A stretch of DNA of 64,000 nucleotides from Alkalihalobacillus pseudalcaliphilus (lineage in GTDB: Bacteria > Bacillota > Bacilli > Bacillales > Bacillaceae_D): NCBI GenBank assembly GCA_001038565.1, contig LFJO01000005.1, forward strand, positions 924,009 through 988,008. Reading direction: 5' to 3'. The notes under the pieces are model-generated. The model made no database searches. It saw only the letters and a list, made by a program, of their open reading frames with translations, and was not told the origin of the DNA. The position numbers and the translations under genes were made by a program. This document shows positions 43,048-51,587 of the stretch, one piece after another; the stretch's first letter is position 1, and every line of letters begins with the position of its first letter.

Positions 43048-43078
43048 GACATATTCAAATGGTGAATATGTCTTTTTT
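43048..43078 (+). terminator. Rho-independent terminator
   Basis: GACATATTCA and TGAATATGTC form a perfect 10-base stem with a 5-base loop and six T residues, ending the aldolase-oxidase operon. Confidence 0.9.
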
Positions 43079-43376
43079 CTGTATAGCCAAAGAGCCGATA
43101 GTGAACTTCTGTAAAGGAATAAACAATCAACTTAATGGTGAAGCTACACAAATAAAAAAAGACCATACGTAAAGAATGGTCAATAAATGATGACCCTTCT
43201 TACAGATGCTGACGAGGTTAGCTGACGGATTAGGAGGTGTAAGTCCCCCTTCTTTATAAAAGATTCACCCCATCATAGAGCTCGTTAAAGTCCATGAATT
43301 GGTTCCCCCGTTCAAATAAATGATTAAGCAATCTTAAGGTTTTTTTGAAACAATAATAGAATGAATAAAGAACAAT

Positions 43377-43991
43377 TTACTCCTGTTTGGAAGAAGTGTC
43401 AAGGTTTTTTTTATCATATGTGGATACACCATGTAAAAACAATTCCACAATATCATCAGAAAATTGGTCAAGCTTAATATAACTAGGGTAATGTTTAATA
43501 CCGTTAATCATCATTTTTAAATAAAACATGAGAATTTCGTTGGAAAAATGAGAGTCTATTTCACCCGTTTTTTTGGCATGTTCGAAAAATTGAAGATAAA
43601 ATGCATCTCTTTTCTCCATATAAAATTGACAAATGTCACTTTCAGATGAATTTAATTGATCTCGATAAAAATAAATGAACTCTTGATGAATGTTTTGGTT
43701 CGGATCTTGCAAAAATAAAAGTGAACTGATTTTATCTTTAAAGCTATTTGTTTGGTTGATCACTTGTTCATATTCTTCAAACCGTTGCGAAATATGGTAT
43801 TTAAATGTTTGAATGATTAAATTCTCTTTGGATTGGTAATAGTTAAGTATCGTCGCTTTTGAAACGTTCGATTGTTGTGCTATTTGAGTCAGAGACGTTT
43901 TTTTCATTCCATTTTGTTTGAAGTATTGCAAACTTGTCGCTAATATGGCCAATGATTTCAATTGTTTTCTCTTTTGAAATCCATCCATCAT
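43377..43991 (-). CDS. TetR-family transcriptional regulator
   Basis: This 204-residue protein has a TetR helix-turn-helix at about residues 30-55 (TSLTQIAQQSNVSKATILNYYQSKENLI) and an all-helical ligand domain. GGGGGA lies just upstream of two adjacent ATGs. It is divergent from the bacilliredoxin gene over a 217-base region that holds several GGTTT/AAACC repeats, probably its operators. Ligand unknown. Confidence 0.8.
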   Translation of the reverse strand: MMDGFQKRKQLKSLAILATSLQYFKQNGMKKTSLTQIAQQSNVSKATILNYYQSKENLIIQTFKYHISQRFEEYEQVINQTNSFKDKISSLLFLQDPNQNIHQEFIYFYRDQLNSSESDICQFYMEKRDAFYLQFFEHAKKTGEIDSHFSNEILMFYLKMMINGIKHYPSYIKLDQFSDDIVELFLHGVSTYDKKNLDTSSKQE

Positions 43992-44030
43992 ATTCCCCCT
44001 TTATTTTCACTTCCTATTAAATATAGTCCT

Positions 44031-44066
44031 TGTTTTAGACCATTTCAAATAAATTGGTTTAAAACC
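44031..44066. promoter_or_regulatory. Operator-like repeats upstream of the TetR gene
   Basis: TGTTTTAGACCA (44031-44042) faces TTGGTTTAAAACCA (44055-44068), and GGTTTAAAACC inside the latter is a perfect 11-base palindrome. A further AAACCAAT lies near 44106. The set lies 40-75 bases before the TetR start, suiting autoregulation. Confidence 0.5.
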
Positions 44067-44208
44067 ATTGATTTTTTTTGCAGATGGATATATATTATTG
44101 ACTTGAAACCAATAATAGAATGAATGAACAAGTTAACCCGTAGATGAATATTAGTACACTATGAAAGAAAACTGGGACGACATTATGATTGAAATTTGAG
44201 GTGCTATT

Positions 44209-44556
44209 ATGGCAAAAATTAAAGAAATACAAACAAAAGAACAATGGGATGAGATTTTTAATCATTCACCTGAGAGAAAAGCTTATGTATTAAAATATAA
44301 TCCGCAATGTGTCATTTGTCAGGAAGGTTATGAGCAATATGAAAAGTTCTTTTCACGTTATGAAAAAGACGATGCTGATTTTTATGTTGTTGATGTTGTG
44401 AAAAACAAACCGATTTCCAAAGCGATTGCTAACGACTTGGAAGTGACACATCAGTCTCCACAATTAATCATTGTTAAGGACATGGATTCGGTATGGTGTG
44501 ATAACCATAAAGATATTGAATTAGAAAGTATTCAAGAAGGTTCAAAAGTAGATTAA
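44209..44556 (+). CDS. ytxJ: YtxJ-type bacilliredoxin with a CxxC site
   Basis: This 115-residue thioredoxin-fold protein is of the YtxJ (BrxC) family, which reduces mixed disulfides with bacillithiol. It has the family's cis-Pro loop HQSPQLIIVKD and a final amphipathic helix. Usual members have a single active cysteine (TCPIS); here the loop reads NPQCVICQEGY, giving two cysteines in CxxC spacing. That could make it a dithiol enzyme. GAGGTG precedes the ATG by 6 bases. It is divergent from a TetR regulator that may control it. Confidence 0.8.
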   Translation: MAKIKEIQTKEQWDEIFNHSPERKAYVLKYNPQCVICQEGYEQYEKFFSRYEKDDADFYVVDVVKNKPISKAIANDLEVTHQSPQLIIVKDMDSVWCDNHKDIELESIQEGSKVD

Positions 44557-44641
44557 TGATAGGTACTGAGGATGAATGAGCATGGCTATTTAGTCATGCT
44601 TATTGTTCATTTTGGCTTAAAAAAGTAAGATAGAGATCATG

Positions 44642-44833
44642 ACTGACATGCAAAGTGGCCATGGCACAGCTGAATCACCCCGCCACCAATAAACATGAAA
44701 GTAGTGGCGACTATTTAAACAGTTGGCCCGTTTACAACTCCATCACCATTAGGAGTAGCACGTACAAAAATGGAGCAGTGACCAGCAAACTTCAAGGCAC
44801 AAACTATCGCTCCTAAGTCCACTTACATGCAAA
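44642..44833 (+). repeat. Dispersed repeat family 1, full unit
   Basis: It is bounded by ACTGACATGCAAA and ACTTACATGCAAA. Between them lie GCTGAATCACCCCGCCACCAA, AGTAGTGGCGACTATTTAAAC, CCCGTTTACAACTCC and CTTCAAGGCACAAACTATCGC, as at 40324-40494 and 11793-12016. Both ends share the same CATGCAAA variant, as if changed together. The unit ends 17 bases before the VanR-like start codon. Confidence 0.7.
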
Positions 44834-44850
44834 AGGCAGAAGGGATACTT

Positions 44851-45546
44851 ATGAAGGATATAACGATATTAATTGCAGACGATGAGATAGAAATTTCACA
44901 GCTAGTATCTGTTCACCTGCAAAAAGAAGGCTTTCAAACCGTTGTTGCAGAAAATGGACTAGATGCACTTGAACGTTTGAAAAAACACTCCGTTCAACTT
45001 GTTATTTTAGATATCATGATGCCTGGAATGGATGGGTTTGAAGTAGCCAAGCAAATCAGAGAGACGTATACGATACCGATTATTTTTTTAAGTGCCAAAA
45101 CATCTGAATATGATAAAGTTCAAGGGCTTATCTTGGGTGCTGATGACTATATGACAAAACCATTTTCTCCTATCGAACTTATCGCTCGAGTTCATGCTCA
45201 ATTACGACGTTCTTTAACATTTAATCAGCAGAATCAACAACCATCCAATGACATGGTATATGGTGAGTTAACGATTTCACCTGAGAAACGCATTGTTCAA
45301 ATTTTTGCAGAAACGATTGATTTAACACGTAAAGAATTCGATATTTTATATTTATTAGCAAGAAACCCGAATAAAGTGTTTAGTGTTGAGCATATTTTTC
45401 AAAGTGTTTGGCAGGATGAATTTTATGAAGGGGCTAATACCGTCATGGTACATATTCGAACATTACGTAAGAAGCTGCAGGAAGATAAGCGAAAAAATAA
45501 ATTTATAAAAACAGTATGGGGAGTAGGGTATACATTTAATGGTTAA
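44851..45546 (+). CDS. VanR-like response regulator (OmpR/PhoB family)
   Basis: This 231-residue protein has a receiver domain (ILIADDE; phospho-acceptor Asp near 54 in LVILDIMMPGMDG; Lys in MTKPFSP) and a C-terminal winged helix (LTRKEFDILYLLARNPNKVFS). The start at 44851 has AGAAGGGA upstream; an ATG at 44827 lies inside the family 1 repeat and would add residues foreign to the family. It overlaps the sensor kinase by 8 bases. Resemblance is to VanR of vanB-type systems. Its probable target is the carboxypeptidase at 46990. Confidence 0.88.
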   Translation: MKDITILIADDEIEISQLVSVHLQKEGFQTVVAENGLDALERLKKHSVQLVILDIMMPGMDGFEVAKQIRETYTIPIIFLSAKTSEYDKVQGLILGADDYMTKPFSPIELIARVHAQLRRSLTFNQQNQQPSNDMVYGELTISPEKRIVQIFAETIDLTRKEFDILYLLARNPNKVFSVEHIFQSVWQDEFYEGANTVMVHIRTLRKKLQEDKRKNKFIKTVWGVGYTFNG

Positions 45547-46642
45547 ATATTGGCAAAGCTTCCGTGTGAAAATGATGATTTGGTTAATGCTTAGTCTATT
45601 TTTAGCTGGTGTCGTCACATACATCTTCTATTCGATTTTGCGCTTTATTTATTATAATTACGCCGTACATGGAGATTTCCTCTTTTCTTTCAGGCAATTT
45701 CTCTATAGCTTTAATGAAACAACCATCATTATGATTGTTTTTATCCCTTTATTTATTCTGTTTTATCTTTTATTTATGAATCAATACACCGCTTATTTTA
45801 ATGAGTTGTCGAAGGGTATAAGGGAATTAGCGAAGGGGAATTTCGAGCATCGTGTCAACATTACAAGTCATGATGAATTTAAGTTCGTTGCCAATGATTT
45901 ACATTCGGCGAGTCAGACATTAAAAGAAGCGATTGAAAAAGGGGAGTTTGCTGAAAGTAGTAAGGATTATTTAGTCGTTAATCTTGCACATGATTTGCGA
46001 ACGCCTTTAACATCTGTACTTGGTTATATCGAGCTTATATTGCATGACGAGCAATTGAGTGAAGATGAAAAGAAGCATTACCTCAAAATCGCGTTTAATA
46101 AATCACAACGTTTAGAAAAACTAATTGATCAATTATTTGAAATTACAAAGGTGAACTATGGAAAAAAATCACTAAAAAGAAAAGAGTTACAACTTTCTAA
46201 TTTACTGTATCAGCTTTACGAAGAGATGATTCCACTTTTTGAACAAGCCCAACTCCAAGTACGTATGGAGGTTGAGGAACATGTAATGATCGATGCAGAT
46301 GGAGACTTACTAGCACGAGTATTTGAAAATTTGCTTACCAATGGCATTCGTTATGGCGTAGATGGAGAATATATTGATTTGAAAGCTTATACACTCGAGG
46401 GGTCCGTCATTGTTGAAATGATCAATTATGGTGAGGCCATACCGAGTGATGAAATTCCTTATTTGTTTGATATGTTTTACACAGGCGATAAATCTCGAAC
46501 CCATCAGAAAAACAGCAGTGGCTTAGGTTTATTTATAGCTAAAAACATTATCGAACAACATAATGGCGAGATCGTAGTTGAGAGCAACGTCAAGCGTACG
46601 GTGTTTAAAGTTATCATACCAAACGCACATGGCGAAGCTTGA
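45539..46642 (+). CDS. VanS-like sensor histidine kinase
   Basis: This 367-residue kinase has two membrane spans (about 10-35 and 55-80) and a HAMP-like region. The phospho-accepting His lies in NLAHDLRTPLTSVLGY, and ATPase boxes follow (ENLLTNGIRYG and SSGLGLFIAKNII). The last codons (AHGEA, stop) lie within a copy of the family 1 repeat, so its natural C-terminus may have been replaced. It pairs with the VanR-like regulator. The ligand is probably a cell-wall signal; that is inference from VanS relatives. Confidence 0.85.
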   Translation: MVKYWQSFRVKMMIWLMLSLFLAGVVTYIFYSILRFIYYNYAVHGDFLFSFRQFLYSFNETTIIMIVFIPLFILFYLLFMNQYTAYFNELSKGIRELAKGNFEHRVNITSHDEFKFVANDLHSASQTLKEAIEKGEFAESSKDYLVVNLAHDLRTPLTSVLGYIELILHDEQLSEDEKKHYLKIAFNKSQRLEKLIDQLFEITKVNYGKKSLKRKELQLSNLLYQLYEEMIPLFEQAQLQVRMEVEEHVMIDADGDLLARVFENLLTNGIRYGVDGEYIDLKAYTLEGSVIVEMINYGEAIPSDEIPYLFDMFYTGDKSRTHQKNSSGLGLFIAKNIIEQHNGEIVVESNVKRTVFKVIIPNAHGEA

Positions 46643-46885
46643 TTCACTTTGTCACCAACAAAGATGGAAGTGTGGTTTCGCTCTTTACCTGGTGGAACTT
46701 CATTCAATTTGATTTTTTTCTTTTTCATTTTAAAAGAATAGTGTTGGATTGTTTTTTGAACTTAAGAATTAGTGGTAACCTAGCGGACGAAAATATGCGA
46801 AGACTCCCGCGCCACCCCGCAGGACGCGGAGCATAATTTTCGGTAGCGATGAGCAACGCTCCATGTTCGCACTAACTTTCATACA
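46625..46885 (+). repeat. Family 1 repeat with an inserted GC-rich block
   Basis: It starts CACATGGCGAAGC, continues TCACCAACAAAG and CCTGGTGG, and ends CTAACTTTCATACAAA (46869-46884), the family boundaries. The middle (46780-46860) differs: CGCCACCCCGCAGGACGCGG resembles the GC-rich elements common in Bacillaceae. The first bases encode the last residues of the VanS-like kinase. Confidence 0.6.
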
Positions 46886-46904
46886 AAAAAATACAACTAA
46901 CAAC

Positions 46905-46959
46905 TTAAGAAAAATTTAAGATTTAGCCCACCATCTTTTTAAAAGTTGCCACCTATACT
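46905..46959 (+). promoter_or_regulatory. VanR-type direct repeat and promoter of the carboxypeptidase gene
   Basis: TTAAGA occurs at 46905-46910 and 46916-46921, 11 bases apart, the usual spacing of OmpR/PhoB-type binding sites. A good -10, TATACT (46954-46959), follows with no matching -35, as expected for an activator-dependent promoter. The adjoining VanR-like protein is the likely activator. Confidence 0.6.
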
Positions 46960-46989
46960 GTATGTAATCAGATAGAGGGGGAACAAAAA

Positions 46990-47856
46990 TTGAAAAAGTG
47001 GGCTATTTTATTACTCAGTATCGTGGCGATCATTGCCATTAGTCATTTATTGATAACGTCTTCAGAAATAAACATAGAACCTTTAGCTAGTCCAAAACTA
47101 GCAGAAATTGAGGATTGGGAGGAAATGACGCTTTCCCAGAGTGAAATTTCAAAGGGCGATTTATTATTAGTGAATCATGAACATCCAATTAGTGAATTAG
47201 CACTACCGGAAAATGTCATAAATCTATATGACCAAAATCAATTTGATTTAAACTTTGGTCTAATGAACACAGATTTATGGTTACCTGAACGAATGGTTTT
47301 ACCATTTATAGAGATGATTGAGGAAGCGAATTCTGTCGGAATTCATGATTTCCTAATGACAAGCGGATTTCGTGGATTTGCAAGTCAAGAGCAATTGTAT
47401 GAAGAAAAAGGTAGTGAGTTTGCTCTTCCTGCTGGTTATAGTGAACATCATTTAGGATTAGCGTTAGACGTAGGCTCTAAGAATGGTTTAATGTCTGAAG
47501 CAACTGAAGGGAAATGGTTAGCGAAAAACGCGTGGAAACACGGTTTTATACTGAGGTACCCAGAGCATAAAACAGATATTACCGGCATTTCTTATGAACC
47601 TTGGCATTTTCGCTATGTTGGTTTACCTCACAGTGCGATTATGTACGAGCATGATTTAGTGTTGGAGGAATATATTGAATATGTATCCGGGTATCAAGAA
47701 GGCTTACTGGTCACCGTAAATGCTAAGGATTATCTCATTCTATATTATTCTTTAGATACAGATGAGAAACAGATTCATGTGCCTGTTAATTACCCTTATG
47801 AAATATCAGGGACAAATGTAGAGGGTATTATAGTGACCATTGATCTAAATGTATAA
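46990..47856 (+). CDS. vanY: VanY-like D-alanyl-D-alanine carboxypeptidase (M15B)
   Basis: This 288-residue protein has an N-terminal membrane anchor (AILLLSIVAIIAISHLL) and an extracellular M15B zinc domain. The metal-binding motifs are SEHHLGLALDVG and EPWHFRYVG, and SGFRGFASQ belongs to the same family. It trims the terminal D-Ala of peptidoglycan stems. TTG start with GAGGGGGAAC upstream. It lies after a VanR/VanS-like pair, with a direct-repeat promoter. There is no vanH, vanA/B or vanX, so true glycopeptide resistance is not implied; wall remodelling or low-level tolerance is likelier. Confidence 0.85.
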   Translation: MKKWAILLLSIVAIIAISHLLITSSEINIEPLASPKLAEIEDWEEMTLSQSEISKGDLLLVNHEHPISELALPENVINLYDQNQFDLNFGLMNTDLWLPERMVLPFIEMIEEANSVGIHDFLMTSGFRGFASQEQLYEEKGSEFALPAGYSEHHLGLALDVGSKNGLMSEATEGKWLAKNAWKHGFILRYPEHKTDITGISYEPWHFRYVGLPHSAIMYEHDLVLEEYIEYVSGYQEGLLVTVNAKDYLILYYSLDTDEKQIHVPVNYPYEISGTNVEGIIVTIDLNV

Positions 47857-47935
47857 AGAGGTTAAAGGATGGCCTTCCTTGGTATTTTACAACAAAAATG
47901 ATCAACTTATAGATAATGATTAAACCTATGCTATT

Positions 47936-49134
47936 TTGCAAATGGGGGTAGGTTTATTATTCTGGGCAGTAGCAGAGCCCTTGACGCATTACAAACAGCC
48001 ACCTCCAAGTATTGATGCCGAGACTCAAATGGCTGCTGAGGTTGGGTTGCTTTATAGTGTTTTTCATTGGGGCATTCATCCTTGGGCGGTTTATGCCACG
48101 GTAGCTTTGGGACTAGCTATCGTTAAATTTAAAAAAGAACTTCCTGGATTAATTAGTTCAGTTTTTTATCCTTTGATAGGAAATCGAATTTATGGAGGTT
48201 TAGGTAAAACAATTGATATTATCGCCATTATTGGTACGACTATTGGCGTTGCTACAACGCTCGGTTTAAGTACTATGCAATTAGCAGGTGGTTTTTCAGA
48301 AGTTTTCGATCTCAATAATTCGATAGTGATACAACTCATAATTATTTCAGTTATTACCGTCATTTTTATTACGTCAGTAGTAACAGGCATTAATAAAGGG
48401 ATGCTTTATTTAAGTATTTGTAGTTTGAGCTTAGCAGGTTTAATTATGATCGTCATTTTTTTCGTGGGCCCGACCCAATTTTTAAGTGAATATATCGTTT
48501 CAATGACAGGGGAATATTTATCCAGCTTTCCTTCACTTACATTTGAAACAATGCCTTTTGCTGACAATGAATGGATGGGAGATTGGACATTTTTTTATTG
48601 GGCTTGGCTGATTTCATGGAGTCCTTTTGTTGGAACGTTTATCGCAAGAGTCTCTAAAGGAAGAACCTTGCAAGAGTTCATAATAGGAGTAGTTTTTGTA
48701 CCTGCGTTTGCTTCGCTTATATGGATTGTCATATTCGGAGGAACGGGTATTCATTTTCAACATGTTGAGGGTATTAATCTGACTGAAAATATCATTTCTG
48801 AGCCTGAGGGAAGTCTTTTTCTCATGCTTGACCAGTTACCTATAAGTCTTATCTTGAGTGTAACGACCCTTTTCATTATAACGCTCTTTTTTGTGACATC
48901 TGCTAATTCTGCTACCTATGTTTTAGGTGTTTTTTCAAGTGGCGGTGATTTTAATCCTAAAAATAGAGTACTAGTCACCTGGGGCTATTGATTTCAGCAA
49001 TTGCCGCCTCCTTTCTTTATTCAGGTGGTTTAGATGGTTTAGAGGCTATGGCTATTATCATCGGTTTTCCATTTACATTGATGATATTACTTATGTTCGT
49101 GTCAATCATCAAGTATTTTCGGATGGAAGTTTAG
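47936..49134 (+). pseudogene. Broken BCCT-family osmolyte transporter gene
   Basis: The frame from 47936 starts inside helix 3 of a BCCT carrier (GVGLLFWAVAEPL); the first 90 or so residues are missing, and the preceding MLF codons are in another frame. The core is otherwise intact with FYWAWLISWSPF. At about 48985 a G is missing from a G run, causing a stop at VTWGY; the next frame continues LLISAIAASFLYSGGLDGL to a stop at 49134. Two independent lesions make it a pseudogene. It resembles the intact carrier at 9864 but lacks its C-terminal domain. Confidence 0.8.
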
Positions 49135-49431
49135 TAGCTAGTTTACTTTTGTGAAAAATGAAACAATATATAAATTATTCATATATGTCAGTCATGTCAA
49201 AGGATTAATTGAAAGACTTACAAACGCTCACCAATAAACAAAGGGATATGGCACTTGATAAATGAAGGTGAGTCTTGATTACTTAGTAAATCACATGGTA
49301 TATGAAGTGCCAGAGCAAGATTTAAGCTATAGTATGCTTAGTATACCAAGCATTCCTCAAAGTGAAATTATTCTCCAGTATGTAAAAAGGGCAAGTACCC
49401 TTTAGAGGATATTAACATGTAAACCTTAAAT
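49135..49431. other. Decayed stretch after the BCCT pseudogene
   Basis: A broken plus-strand frame ([21 protein letters not shown] around 49300-49380) suggests the remnant of a cytoplasmic domain, perhaps the lost tail of the transporter. No intact gene or RNA is seen. Confidence 0.4.
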
Positions 49432-49470
49432 CCCTCTTCATCGTTATCCAATTAATAACGGGAAGAGGGT
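49432..49470. terminator. Hairpin terminator between convergent units
   Basis: CCCTCTTC-AT-CGTTAT and ATAACG-GGAAGAGGG pair over about 14 bases around CCAATTA; seven T residues follow a few bases on. It lies between the BCCT pseudogene and the minus-strand HAD gene. Confidence 0.65.
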
Positions 49471-49478
49471 GCATCATT

Positions 49479-50012
49479 CTATTTTTTTAACTGTAAGATT
49501 TGTGGAATAGCTTTTAATAAATCTGAACAAACAAAATCGGCTCCATAATTATCCTCACTTCTTGCATGGACCAATATGGTTTTACAACCGGCATTTTTAC
49601 CAGCGACGATATCTGGCTCACGGTCACCAACCATTATACTTTGCTGTAAGTCAACGTTATATTTTTTGGCTATCTTTTTTAGCAAATATGCTTGAGGTTT
49701 ACGACAATGGCAACCAGCATTGGGTTTATGAGGGCAATAGGCAATCTCATCAATAGTAGCTCCATACTGAAGTAAATCTTCTTTCATTCTCTCATGGATC
49801 ATCGTTAGCATCTTTTCTTTCATAAAACCAAGTCCGACCCCACCTTGATTGGTCACAACAAATACGAGAAATTGAGCATCGTTTAGTTTTTTTACTGCTT
49901 CTCCAACCCCATTTAATAGAAAAAAATCAGAAGGCTTATTTACGTACTTCACCCTCTTTGTTAACACCTCATTAATCACACCATCTCGATCTAAAAAAAC
50001 AGCCTGATTCAT
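49479..50012 (-). CDS. HAD-IIIA phosphatase (GmhB-like)
   Basis: This 177-residue phosphatase has the DxDxV nucleophile motif VFLDRDGVINEV and motif II VVTNQGGV. A zinc-loop-like CPHKPNAGCHCRKP and motif III GDREPDIVAGKNAG complete the D-glycero-D-manno-heptose 1,7-bisphosphate phosphatase type. Start at 50012, 5 bases after GGAGGG. No heptose genes are nearby, so its true sugar-phosphate is unknown; it may be a housekeeping histidinol- or sugar-phosphate phosphatase. Confidence 0.8.
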   Translation of the reverse strand: MNQAVFLDRDGVINEVLTKRVKYVNKPSDFFLLNGVGEAVKKLNDAQFLVFVVTNQGGVGLGFMKEKMLTMIHERMKEDLLQYGATIDEIAYCPHKPNAGCHCRKPQAYLLKKIAKKYNVDLQQSIMVGDREPDIVAGKNAGCKTILVHARSEDNYGADFVCSDLLKAIPQILQLKK

Positions 50013-50109
50013 TATACCCTCCATTTTGAATCAATTTTTAATTCTCTAGTAAGTATAATAACCAAAAAAGGAAAAGAGCTTACACGCATAATGCTATATC
50101 GGAGTGAAA

Positions 50110-50210
50110 TCAAATCTAGTAATTGTAGGAGAAGTCCTGAAGTAACAACACAACCAGTAGAATTAGTACCGAGTGTGGTAGGGAAAACCAAAAAGTAGCA
50201 TCACAAAGTT
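50110..50210. repeat. Weak family 3-like repeat fragment
   Basis: GAAGTAACAACACA and GTGGTAGGGAAAACCAAAAAGTA resemble GAAGTAACAACATA and GTAGGGAAAGCGAAGAAGTA of the 29730-29790 copy. The match is patchy and this is a low-confidence call. Confidence 0.35.
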
Positions 50211-50466
50211 TAATATTGCTCTTTACTGTTGTCATCATCACCAGCAACTCAATTCACAGCCATAAAAAACTAACCAATCTACTCCCGCAAATAGCTTCAA
50301 CCATCTTACTTTTAGCTGCTATTAACCGGCAATACTTCATACCTCTTCAAGAACGAAATAATTATGTAAATATTTCTTATATTCTCTACAGAAATGAACT
50401 TGATTTTGTTATACTAGAAAAGATTTGGAAGCTTTTTAAATGAATAAAACAAAGAGGGGTTACATC

Positions 50467-51552
50467 ATGAAGCAAAAGAACTCATTCCCACACATCATTA
50501 TTATGATGCTTGTTGGTGCCGCTGGTGGCTTTTTAGGCGCGTTATATATGATTGATACGCCTACATCTTGGGTCAACATTATTATTGCAGTTGGTACTTT
50601 AATCCTGTCATTTATTTTCCACTTAATCATCCACGAATTTGGCCATCTACTATTTGGAAAAGCAACGGGGTATCAAGTCTTATCGTTTCGCGTATTTTCT
50701 CATATGTGGGTCAAGAATTCTGATAAAATTGAATATAAAAGACTTTCCGTTCCTGGAACTCTCGGTCAATGTCTGATGATTCCACCGGAAAAAAAGGATG
50801 GTAATTTCCCGTTTAAACTTTACTTATTAGGCGGCGGACTTATGAATATTTTCGCGAGTGTATTGGTTTTAGGAGTTACTCTATCGCTCGATTTCCGTTC
50901 AATACATATACTCGCATTCGTTATGGCGGGTTTATTAGCAGCTGGACTTAACCTCACCCCTTTTTCATTTAATGATGGCATGATGTTGAAAAATTCCATA
51001 AAAAAAGTAGAAGTTCGCCAATTTTTGTATAATCAACTTAAGGTAAATAGCTTAACTTCAACGGGTACAGCTTACCTGGAATTACCGCAAGAACTTATCG
51101 AAAAACCTGAGCTACTCAATTATCAAGACTTATTCCATATTTGGGTGATGCTCGTCCACTATAATCGAGCACTTGAGGGACAGAGATTTATTGAAGCACG
51201 GGAAATCATCGACGAAGTATGGACAAACATCGATAAGACTAATTTTTATCGTCAAGAAGTTGCTAAGGAATGGATGTTTATCCATTTGTATTTAAATGAA
51301 CAGCTAGAGGTAGTTGAGAATATGTGGAAGCAGAAGGAACTGCAAGTGAGTATATCAGCTAAAATGATCTCACATTCACGTTTGAAGGCGATGTTCGCGT
51401 GGAGAATGGAAGGAAATGAAGAAAAAGCTAGTCAATTTTTTGCTGAAGCGATCGAGTATGGTAAAAGACACCCTAATGAAGGGGACGCACAAATGGAATA
51501 TAATCTAATCAAACATTGTCAACAGCAGTTAAAAGAACGTCAGCATGCTTAA
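50467..51552 (+). CDS. M50 family membrane metalloprotease with C-terminal helical domain
   Basis: This 361-residue protein has about five membrane spans (1-180). HEFGH (residues 56-60) and a downstream NDG motif are the zinc ligands of an intramembrane protease. Residues about 185-361 form a soluble helical region that looks TPR-like. ATG 50467 is 9 bases after AGAGGGG; an ATG at 50440 lacks a site. It is the first gene of an operon with an acetyltransferase, a TPR protein and a SHOCT-type protein. The substrate is unknown. Confidence 0.78.
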   Translation: MKQKNSFPHIIIMMLVGAAGGFLGALYMIDTPTSWVNIIIAVGTLILSFIFHLIIHEFGHLLFGKATGYQVLSFRVFSHMWVKNSDKIEYKRLSVPGTLGQCLMIPPEKKDGNFPFKLYLLGGGLMNIFASVLVLGVTLSLDFRSIHILAFVMAGLLAAGLNLTPFSFNDGMMLKNSIKKVEVRQFLYNQLKVNSLTSTGTAYLELPQELIEKPELLNYQDLFHIWVMLVHYNRALEGQRFIEAREIIDEVWTNIDKTNFYRQEVAKEWMFIHLYLNEQLEVVENMWKQKELQVSISAKMISHSRLKAMFAWRMEGNEEKASQFFAEAIEYGKRHPNEGDAQMEYNLIKHCQQQLKERQHA

Positions 51553-51587
51553 AATAAGACTTACGATTCAAAGCAGGGGGAGAAACA

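Noticed and set aside
44851-47856. Vancomycin resistance cluster
   Set aside because: No vanH, D-Ala-D-Lac or D-Ala-D-Ser ligase, or vanX genes are present; only a regulator pair and a carboxypeptidase.
50216-50443. 75-residue plus-strand frame before the M50 gene
   Set aside because: It starts inside repeat-like sequence, has no ribosome binding site and shows no recognisable domain; the M50 gene's own start signals lie at its end.
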